Shown here: piece after piece, positions 15,093-22,800 of the stretch | How positions within the stretch are numbered: position 1 is the stretch's first letter | Layout: every line of letters begins with the position of its first letter | DNA from: CAYLZN01 sp964387935 | GTDB lineage: Bacteria > Acidobacteriota > Vicinamibacteria > Vicinamibacterales > JAFNAJ01 | Reading direction: 5' to 3' | DNA: 24,824 nucleotides | Assembly: GCA_964387935.1 (NCBI GenBank) | Contig: CAYLZN010000045.1 | Coordinates: 1 to 24,824, forward strand | Position numbers and translations under genes: made by a program | The notes under the pieces: model-generated | The model's database searches: none | Seen by the model: only the letters and a program-made list of their open reading frames with translations | Told to the model about the DNA's origin: nothing

Positions 15093-15890
15093 ATGGCGAA
15101 CGGGCTCGATCTCAGCATCCGGCAGTTCCTCGACGCGTGGCGGCTGTTCAGTGCCGGCAGCCCCGCCCGCACTCTGGCAACCGGCGATGGCGTCGACTAC
15201 GTGTTCTGCGGTGTGCCCGTCGCGTTCTTCAACATCGCGCTCGTCACGCAGCGCGACAGCTCGGCGGACGCCCTGAGATCCCACGGGCAGCAGGCGTGCG
15301 CCTGGGCTGCCGCCAGGGGCGTGCCCTGGCTGTTCATCGTCACGCACGAACTGCTGAAGAAAGACGTCGATGCCGCGGCGGTGCTCGATGGCTGCGGGCT
15401 GGCGCCGATGATGCCGATGACCGGCATGTACGCCGAGCGTGTTGCCCCGGTCGCAAGCGTCCCCGAGGGCCTGCAGCTCACGGTGCCGCGCGACGACGCC
15501 GGCTGTTCGGCCCTCATCGACGTGAACGGGCTCGCGTACGGGATGGACCTCGACGCTGCCAAGGGTGTGGCGGGCACGCGGTCGTTCTGGGCGGACCACT
15601 TCCCCGTGCTGGGCCTGGCCGGCGCGACGCCAGCCTGCAGCGCCGCCGTCCTGATGGTGGAAGGCGTTCGCTACGTGGCGCTGGTGGCGACCGATCCCGG
15701 TCACCAGCGGCGCGGCTTCGCCGCCGCGGCCATGAGGCGGGCGCTGGAACTGGCCGCACAGGTGCACGGCGAACGGCCGACGGTGCTGCACGCCACCGAG
15801 GCCGGCCGCCCCGTCTACGAACGCATGGGCTATACCCCCATCTCGACGCACACGATCTTCATCGAGAAGAGGTTCCTCGAGGGCCAGTGA
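15093..15890 (+). CDS. GNAT-family N-acetyltransferase
   Basis: A 265-residue protein with a C-terminal GNAT domain, which transfers an acetyl group from acetyl-CoA to an amine. The acetyl-CoA pyrophosphate loop is VATDPGHQRRGFAAAA, with Q205-R-R-G208, followed by the helix AMRRALELAA and the late motif ATEAGRPVYERMGYTPI, typical of the fold's end. The first 120 residues form a separate N-terminal part, perhaps a degenerate second GNAT domain. The start has an excellent ribosome site and an upstream promoter. The substrate cannot be predicted. Confidence 0.88.
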   Translation: MANGLDLSIRQFLDAWRLFSAGSPARTLATGDGVDYVFCGVPVAFFNIALVTQRDSSADALRSHGQQACAWAAARGVPWLFIVTHELLKKDVDAAAVLDGCGLAPMMPMTGMYAERVAPVASVPEGLQLTVPRDDAGCSALIDVNGLAYGMDLDAAKGVAGTRSFWADHFPVLGLAGATPACSAAVLMVEGVRYVALVATDPGHQRRGFAAAAMRRALELAAQVHGERPTVLHATEAGRPVYERMGYTPISTHTIFIEKRFLEGQ

Positions 15891-15905
15891 GGGGGCGCGA
15901 GCCGG

Positions 15906-15962
15906 CGGCGCACGGCCAGCACGGCTTGCGGCCTGCGGCGCACGGCGCGCGGCCAGCACGGC
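15906..15962. repeat. Imperfect GC-rich tandem repeat
   Basis: Two units in the intergenic tail of the GNAT gene share CGGCGCACGG (15906-15915, 15936-15945) and GGCCAGCACGGC (15914-15925, 15951-15962). The second unit has a 7-base insertion. No coding or regulatory role is visible. Confidence 0.6.
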
Positions 15963-16005
15963 GCAGGTCTTCAAGAACCCGTCGATCCGTACGCTCACTA
16001 CGAGT

Positions 16006-16079
16006 GAGGTGACGGTTCGCGACGGAAACAACGATTCAGCCCGTCAGGCCGCTGGTCGCCAGCCGGTCGCCGCCCGCCG
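16006..16079. repeat. 74-bp dispersed repeat, copy 2
   Basis: Same orientation as 7321-7394, with 71 of 74 identical bases. It lies between the convergent GNAT and small ferredoxin-fold genes, so outside both reading frames. A perfect short hairpin, CTCACT-acg-AGTGAG (15994-16008), overlaps its left edge; copy 1 keeps only a degraded version of that edge. Confidence 0.9.
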
Positions 16080-16095
16080 TTCGGTCCGATCAGGG

Positions 16096-16365
16096 TCAGC
16101 CGTTGAGGAAGTGGATGTCGGGTCGATCGACGACGCCGAGCTTCTGCATGGCTTCCCGAAGGTCCGCCGATTCGGCGAATGCCTGTGCGCGGCCCAGATC
16201 GGCGACGCGGAAGAGGAGGACGACCTCGTTCGGGTCGTGGGCGCCCCGGAGAAGGTGCGCTTCCGTCAGGCCCGCCTCGACACGCTTGGGAAGGTGAGCG
16301 TCGTATCCAGGCTTCCACACCGAGAAGTCGCGGACCTTGTGCCGGACGAGCATGTAGCTTGCCAT
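16096..16365 (-). CDS. Small protein with predicted dimeric alpha/beta-barrel fold
   Basis: An 89-residue protein beginning MASYMLVRHKVRDFSVWKPG, with LRGAHDPNEVVLLFRVADL and AESADLREAMQKLGV. The pattern (strand, helix with a D-F-x-x-W motif, strands, helix, closing strand) resembles ferredoxin-like dimeric alpha/beta-barrel proteins such as the antibiotic-biosynthesis-monooxygenase superfamily. Many of these are small intracellular enzymes or binding proteins, and no catalytic residues can be assigned here. A perfect AGGAGG lies 6 nt before the ATG. TATGAT at 16400-16405 on the minus strand is a possible -10. It is cotranscribable with, but 118 nt after, the DUF1080 gene. Confidence 0.8.
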   Translation of the reverse strand: MASYMLVRHKVRDFSVWKPGYDAHLPKRVEAGLTEAHLLRGAHDPNEVVLLFRVADLGRAQAFAESADLREAMQKLGVVDRPDIHFLNG

Positions 16366-16399
16366 CGAGAGCCTCCTGCGGGTTGGTCAGATCGTGGGG

Positions 16400-16405
16400 A
16401 TCATA
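16400..16405 (-). promoter_or_regulatory. Possible -10 box of the small ferredoxin-fold gene
   Basis: TATGAT on the minus strand, preceded by TG, lies 34 nt upstream of the ATG at 16365. No convincing -35 is seen at 16-18 nt. Confidence 0.3.
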
Positions 16406-16483
16406 CAGGATTCGTGGCTCTCGAGGCTCGGCATCGGCTCCCCCGGGAACCCGCTCGGGACGCGAAGCCGATGGACGGGCCAG

Positions 16484-17344
16484 TCAGTACCGACACGCCG
16501 ACGGGTCAGATTTCTCGAAGTACGACCGGTAGTTCTTCGCCTTCTTGTCCGTGCAGCCGACGAGGGTGAGCAGTTCAACCTTCCGGAACTCGATCGGGTG
16601 GCTCTCCGACTGCAACGAAATGGAGCCGCCCTCGAGCAGGCGGCCGTCCACCTTCGCCGCCGGGTCGTACCCGGAGACGCTGCCGCCACCGACCTGCGGC
16701 TGCTCGTAGGTGAGCACGACCTCACCGTTGACGCGGTGCGTGATGGTCCCGGCCCCGTGCACCTCGACCTCGACCCTGACCCATTCGTCGCCGTCGTACG
16801 TCTTCGACGTCGAGTTCACGCAGTGCGTCGTCTCGAGCGTGTTCTTCATGACGACGTGCGTGCCGGGCGTGCAGAGGTTGGCCGTCGTGCGGGGCTTGCC
16901 GTCGCCACGCCCGCCGAGGAACTGCACCTCGATCGAGATCGGGAAGTCCTGGTCCTTCCCCATCGTCTCGACCGGCTGACCGTGAATCATGACTCCGCTG
17001 TTGCGGAAGGCCCACGCCGGCCCGTCGCTGGCCTGATCGCCGACGAAGCGGTACTCGATCGCCAGCACGTAGTGCGAGTACGGCGTCCTGTAGAACAGGT
17101 GGCCGAAGCGGTTCGCGAAGCGGTCGTACCGGTCGTAGGCGACCGTCAGGACGCCGTGCTGGACGCGGAAGGTGTTGCCGAAGTTGACGCCGGCGTCGTA
17201 GCCCGTGATCTTCGGCACCCAGCCGTCGAGGCTCTTGCCGTCGAAGAGCGGGATCCAGTCCCTGGTGTCGGCGCTCTGCGCCGCCGACGGGCTGGCCAGC
17301 GTCAGAAGCAGCAGGGCCGCGAGCAGCGAGGGGTGTCGGGTCAT
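16484..17344 (-). CDS. Secreted DUF1080 (3-keto-disaccharide hydrolase-like) protein
   Basis: A 286-residue exported protein of the DUF1080 (PF06439) family, a concanavalin-like jelly roll found in carbohydrate-degrading bacteria; some members hydrolyse 3-keto-glycosides. It has a signal peptide (about 1-22, ending SPSAAQ), then the hallmark WIPLFDGKSLDGW and the late hallmark LQSESHPIEFRKVELL. Central segments SGVMIHGQ and ISIEVQFLGG are typical. The C-terminal tail contains CTDKKAKNY and SACRY, and the cysteines might form a disulphide. No Shine-Dalgarno is clear at the ATG at 17344, but TAGGCT lies 6 nt upstream, so a leaderless start is possible. It is divergent from the kinase gene. Confidence 0.9.
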   Translation of the reverse strand: MTRHPSLLAALLLLTLASPSAAQSADTRDWIPLFDGKSLDGWVPKITGYDAGVNFGNTFRVQHGVLTVAYDRYDRFANRFGHLFYRTPYSHYVLAIEYRFVGDQASDGPAWAFRNSGVMIHGQPVETMGKDQDFPISIEVQFLGGRGDGKPRTTANLCTPGTHVVMKNTLETTHCVNSTSKTYDGDEWVRVEVEVHGAGTITHRVNGEVVLTYEQPQVGGGSVSGYDPAAKVDGRLLEGGSISLQSESHPIEFRKVELLTLVGCTDKKAKNYRSYFEKSDPSACRY

Positions 17345-17457
17345 GGAACCAGCCTACTGCAGGCCTCGGCGACGTGCGGTAGACTGAGGTGTTTCCATGG
17401 CGGTTGCTTCTGCCAGTGGCCCGGCCGGCCCGCCGTAGCCCAGGCAAGGATCTGGAT

Positions 17458-19860
17458 GTGATTGGAACGTCGATAGGTCCGTACCAGATCCTCGCCAAGC
17501 TGGGCGAAGGTGGCATGGGTGAAGTGTATCGCGCCACCGATCCGAGGCTCGAACGCGAGGTGGCGCTCAAGGTGCTGCCCGCCGCGATGGCCGCGAGCCC
17601 GGAACGGCTGGAGCGTTTTCGTCGCGAGGCCAGAGCCCTCGCCGCGCTCGACCACCCCAACATCGTCACGATCCACTCGGTCGAAGAAGCCGAGGGCGTC
17701 CACTTCCTCACCATGCAGCTGGTGGACGGCCAGCCGCTCGATCGGGTCATTCCCGAGGGCGGCCTGTCCGTCCAGCGGGTCCGCGACATCGCGCACGCGC
17801 TGGGCGACGCGCTCGCGGCCGCGCACGACAAGGGGATCGTCCACCGCGACCTGAAGCCCGCCAATGTCATGGTCACCCACGACGGCCGGGTCAAGGTGCT
17901 CGACTTCGGCCTCGCGAAGGAACTGCGCGCCGGGGATCCAACCGATGCCACGCTCACGTCCGCGGGGCAGACGCAGGCGGGCGTGGTGATGGGCACGCCG
18001 GCCTACATGTCGCCGGAGCAGATCGCGGGCCGCCCGGTGGATCACCGCACCGATATCTTCTCGCTCGGCGTGCTCCTCTACGAGATGGCCAGCGGCGAGC
18101 GCCCCTTCCGAGGCGACTCCTCGGCGGAGCTCGCCTCGGCCATCCTGCGCGACACGCCCAGGCCCTTGGGCGAAATCAGGACGGACCTGCCCCCGGACCT
18201 GGCGCGCGTCATCCAACGCTGCCTGGAGAAAGACCCGGGGACCCGCTACGAGAGCGCCAGGGACGTGCAGGCTGCCCTCTCGTCCTCGACGTCGGGCGGC
18301 GATGGCCGCCTCTTGCCGCCGGCCGGCCGGTCATTTCCCCGCTCCCTCGCGCTGGCGATCGCCGGCGCCGTCGTGATCCTGCTGGGAGCAGCGGCCTATC
18401 GTGCGACGCGCTCCGGGGCCGTGCGGCCTTCCTCGGACGCTTCTGCGGGCGGCGCCATCCGCTCGATCGCCGTCTTGCCCCTCGACAACTACTCGGGAGA
18501 CGCGGGGCAGGACTACTTCGCCGAGGGAATGACCGACGAGTTGACCACGCAGCTGGCCACCATCAGCCGGCTCCGCGTGATCTCGCGCGGCTCGGCGATG
18601 CAGTTCAAGGGAGCGCAGCGGCCACCGACCCCCGAGATCGCGAAGGCGCTCGACGTCGACGCGATCGTGGAAGGTTCGGTGCTCCGGTCCGGCGAGAGGG
18701 TGAGGATCACGGCCCAGCTGATCGACGCCCGGGCCGATCGGCACCTGTGGGCGCGGAGCTTCGAGCGCAGCTCGCGCGATGTCCTCGCCCTGCAGGACGA
18801 GCTGGCGTCCGCGATCGCGGGCGCGATCCACGCCGAACTCACGCCCGCCGAGGAGTCTCGCCTCGCGAGCGCACCCCGCATCAACCCCGAGGCGTACGAC
18901 GCCTACCTGAAGGGGCGCTATTTCTTCAACCGGCCGAGCGACGAGAACCTGCAGAAGGCGATCGCGCGCTTCGAGGAAGCGGTGTCGCTCGAGCCCGACT
19001 TCGCCCCCGCCCACTCGGGGCTGTCGGACGCCTACCTCTGGGCGGGCTACAACGAGGGGTTCATCACCGCCTCCGACGCCAGGCCCAAGGCGAAGGCCGC
19101 CGCCGAGAAGGCCATCCAACTGGACGATGCATCGGCCGAGGCGCACACGTCGCTCGCCAACTTCAAGCTCTGGTACGAGTACGATTGGAAGGGCTCCGAG
19201 GCCGCCTTTCGCCGCGCCCTCGAGCTGAACCCGAACTATGCGTACGCCCACGACCAGTTCGGCATGGCCTTGGCGTTCCAGGGAAGGCTCGACGAAGCGA
19301 TCGCCGAGGGCAGGCGCGCGGCCGAACTCGATCCGCTCTCCCCCCAGATCCTCCTCGACGCCATCTTGGCGTTCGCCTGGAAGGGAGACTACGCGACGGC
19401 GCGCCAGCTCGTGAGGAAGGCCTCGGATCTCGACCCGACCTTCTTCATGGCCCCGTGGATTGACGGGTGGATCGAGTTGCAGGCTGGCAAGCCCAACGTC
19501 GCCGTCGCGCGGTTCCAGAAGGCCGAGGCCATGGGGGCGTCGGCGTTCGTCTCCGCATGGCTCGCCTACGCACACGGGGTCTCGGGCAATCGGGCCGTGG
19601 CCGCGGCCGGGTTCGAAGCGCTCGAGAAGAAGTCGCTGCGCGGCGTTCCGACCGCGTTCGACCTCGCGCTCGTTCACCTCGGCGTGGGCGATCACGCGCG
19701 CGCCCTGAGCGAGCTCGAACGCGCCCACGCGACCGACTCGGAGTGGCTCGGCTGGCTCGGACTGGACCGGACGTTCGACTCGCTTCGATCGGAACCTCGC
19801 TTCACAGCACTCCTTCGGAAGCTGGGCCTGGAGGGCGTGCGCGACGGAGAGCGGCGTTGA
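17458..19860 (+). CDS. Membrane-anchored Ser/Thr kinase with TolB-like and TPR domains
   Basis: An 800-residue Hanks-type kinase. Catalytic residues are intact: glycine loop GEGGMGEVY, K38, H-R-D131 with K133, D149-F-G and GTPAYMSPEQ (about 179). The cytoplasmic kinase (about 9-275) is followed by a membrane helix (about 296-316). A TolB N-terminal-like domain, annotated as FlgO-like in related proteins, follows (about 330-465: IAVLPLDNYSGDAGQDYFAEGM, DAIVEGSVLRSGERVRITAQL). The C-terminal 320 residues are TPR-like repeats. The GTG at 17458 is chosen because AAGGA lies 7 nt upstream; the frame extends to a weaker GTG at 17389. TAGACT (17380-17385) is a possible -10. The signal is unknown. Confidence 0.93.
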   Translation: MIGTSIGPYQILAKLGEGGMGEVYRATDPRLEREVALKVLPAAMAASPERLERFRREARALAALDHPNIVTIHSVEEAEGVHFLTMQLVDGQPLDRVIPEGGLSVQRVRDIAHALGDALAAAHDKGIVHRDLKPANVMVTHDGRVKVLDFGLAKELRAGDPTDATLTSAGQTQAGVVMGTPAYMSPEQIAGRPVDHRTDIFSLGVLLYEMASGERPFRGDSSAELASAILRDTPRPLGEIRTDLPPDLARVIQRCLEKDPGTRYESARDVQAALSSSTSGGDGRLLPPAGRSFPRSLALAIAGAVVILLGAAAYRATRSGAVRPSSDASAGGAIRSIAVLPLDNYSGDAGQDYFAEGMTDELTTQLATISRLRVISRGSAMQFKGAQRPPTPEIAKALDVDAIVEGSVLRSGERVRITAQLIDARADRHLWARSFERSSRDVLALQDELASAIAGAIHAELTPAEESRLASAPRINPEAYDAYLKGRYFFNRPSDENLQKAIARFEEAVSLEPDFAPAHSGLSDAYLWAGYNEGFITASDARPKAKAAAEKAIQLDDASAEAHTSLANFKLWYEYDWKGSEAAFRRALELNPNYAYAHDQFGMALAFQGRLDEAIAEGRRAAELDPLSPQILLDAILAFAWKGDYATARQLVRKASDLDPTFFMAPWIDGWIELQAGKPNVAVARFQKAEAMGASAFVSAWLAYAHGVSGNRAVAAAGFEALEKKSLRGVPTAFDLALVHLGVGDHARALSELERAHATDSEWLGWLGLDRTFDSLRSEPRFTALLRKLGLEGVRDGERR

Positions 19861-22800
19861 TCGGGCAGACCCTCGCCCACTACTGCATCACGGCCGCCAT
19901 CGGATCGGGTGGCATGGGCGAGGTGTACCGCGCCACCGACACGAAGCTGGGGCGCGAGGTCGCGTTCAAGGTCCTGCCCGCCGACATGGCGGCCAGCCCG
20001 GAGCGACTCGAGCGTTTCCGGCGCGAGGCCAGGGCCCTGGCCGCCCTGGATCATCCCAACATCGTCACGATCTACTCGGTCGAAGAGGCCGACGGCGTCC
20101 ACTTCCTGACGATGCAGCTCGTGGAGGGGCAAGCCCTCGACCGGGTCATTCCCGAGGGCGGGCTGCCGATCCAGCGGATCGTCGAGATCGCCCACGCGCT
20201 GGCCGACGCGCTCGCCGCCGCCCACGACAAAGGCATCGTCCACCGTGACCTCAAGCCTGCCAACGTGATGGTGGCCACCGACGGGCGCGTCAAGGTGCTC
20301 GACTTCGGCCTTGCGAAAGAACTGCGCGCGGCCGATCCGACGGACCTCACGCTGACCTCGTCGCCACACACGCAAGTGGGCGTGGTGATGGGCACGCCGG
20401 CGTACATGTCGCCGGAGCAGATCGCGGGGCGCCCGCTGGATCACCGAACGGACATCTTCTCGCTCGGCGTGCTCCTCTACGAGATGGCCACGGGCCAACG
20501 CCCGTTCGTCGGGGACTCGTCAGCCGAGCTCGCCTCGGCGATCCTCCGCGATACGCCGAGAGCCCTGAGTGACATCCGGCGCGATGTGCCGGTGGACCTG
20601 GCCCGCATCATCTGCCGGTGCCTGGAGAAGGACCCGACGCAGCGCATCCAGACGGCGCGCGACGTCGGCAATGAGCTCGCGGCACTGCGTTCCGGGTCGA
20701 GCTCGATGGCGCCGACGTCGAGCACGTTCGAAGCCGGCCGCGGTCACGTGCCGTGGATCGCCGTGCTGCCGCTCAAGGCGCAGGGCTCGGACCCCGAACT
20801 GGCAGCCTTCGCCGACGGCCTGGGCGAGGACATCACCACCGGCCTGTCACGCTTCTCCCACCTCTTCGTCATCTCGCGCCACTCGGTCCTGCAGCACGCC
20901 CACAGATCGCTCGACGTGCGGGCCATCGGTCGTGAGCTGGGCGCCCGGTACGCGCTCGAGGGCGCGGTGCGCAAGGCGGGGAGCGCCGTGCGGGTGAGCG
21001 TCCAGTTGCTGGACCTCGCGACCGGCACCCACATGTGGGCGGAGGCCTACGACCGCGATCTGGCCGGGGCGGGGATCTTCGAGGTGCAGGACGACGTCAC
21101 CGACCGGGTGGTCGCGACGGTCGCGGACCCCTACGGCGTCCTGGTGCGCTCGATGGCGCTCACGGTGCGCGACCGGCCGGCCGAGGAGCTGAGCGCACCG
21201 GAGCTGGTCCTGCGCTGCTCCGCGGACTGGCACCACATCCGACCCGACGAGCACGCCCGCCTGCGTGCGGCGCTGGAGCGGACCCTGGAGCGGGAGCCCG
21301 CGCACGCGGAGGCCTGGGCCTGCCTCTCGCGTCTCTGCTCCCAGGAGCACGAGTTCCGGCTGAACCCGCGGCCCGACTCGGTGGAGCGGGCGCGCACGGC
21401 GGCCCGGCGCGCGGTGGAGATTGATCCCACCTGCCAGTTGGGCTGGGAGACGCTGGCGGAGTCCTCGTACTTCGCCCGCGATCTCGAGGCGTTCCGCCAC
21501 GCCGCTGACCGGGCCATGGCGCTCAACCCTCGAAACACGAGCGCGCTGGCGTTCATGGGCGTGCTGATCAGCCATGGCGGCGAGTGGGACCGCGGCGTCG
21601 CGATCGTGCAGCGTTCGATGGAGCTCAACCCGCACCACCCGGGCTGGTATCTCTTTCCCCGTTTCTTCGACCACTACCGGAAACGCGAGTTCGAGCAGGC
21701 GCTCGCGACGGCGAAGCGGATGAACATGCCCGAGGACTTCTGGACTCACGCCGTGACCGCTGCTGCCAGCGGCCGGCTGGGCCGGAAGGAGGACGCCCGT
21801 GCCGCCCTCGACGCGCTCGGGAGCCTCATGCCCGGGTATCGCGAGGAGCTGGGGCCGACTCTGGGCCTGTGGATCCTGGACGCCGCCGTCGTCGAGCAGG
21901 TGATGGAGGGGTTGGCCACGGCCGAGGCCCTGGTCGGCGAGCCGCCGCGGACGGCGCCTGCCCCGCCGTCGCCGTCGGGCGCGGCCCGCGCCGACGAGGG
22001 CTTCTGGGTGGCCGTGCTGCCGTTCAGGCACACTGGTGCCCACGCGGACCTCGCGGCCCTGGCCGACGGACTGTCCGAGGAGATTGTCACCGGCCTCTCG
22101 CGGTTCTCCTATCTCAGGATCATCTCGCGCAGCTCGACATCCCGATACGCCGGCCAGGCCATCGACGTCCGTGCGGCCGGCATGGAGATCGGCGCCCGCT
22201 ACGTGATGGAAGGGAGCCTGCGGCAGGCGGGCGCACAGCTGCGCGTCGCGGTGCAGTTGGTCGACGCGAGCACGGGCGCGCATCTTTGGGCGGAGACCTA
22301 CACCAGGCCCTTCGCGCCCGATGACCTCTTTGCGATCCAGGACGACCTCGTCCCCCGCATCGTGTCCACCTCGGCCGACCACTTCGGCGTGCTGGCGCGG
22401 AGCATCAGCGACGCCGTCCGGGAGAAGCCCCTCGAGCAGTTGAGCCCCTACGAGGCGCTCATGCGGGGCTTCGGGTACCATTTTCGGCTGACACCCGAGG
22501 AGCATGCTGCGGCGCGCGTGGCGCTCGAGCGGGCTGTCGAGCGGGCGCCCGGCAACGCCGACTGCTGGGCGATGCTCTCGTGGGTCTACTCCCACGAGCA
22601 CGCGCACGGCTTCAACCCCCGGCCCGGGTCCCTGGACCGCGCCCTCGCCGCGGCCCGGCGGGCCGTCGATCTCGCCCCGTCCAACCATGTCGCGCAACAG
22701 GCTCTCGCCGTCGTCCTGTTCTTCAGGAGGGACCTCGCCGGCTGCCGGAGCGCCGCCGAACGCGCCCTGGCGCTGAATCCCCTCGACGGCAGCAACGAAG

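Noticed and set aside
17389..17457. Longer N-terminus for the first kinase from GTG 17389
   Set aside because: Adds a non-homologous Pro/Arg-rich leader with a poor ribosome site and would sit almost on the possible -10 box; GTG 17458 has AAGGA and matches the sister kinase start.
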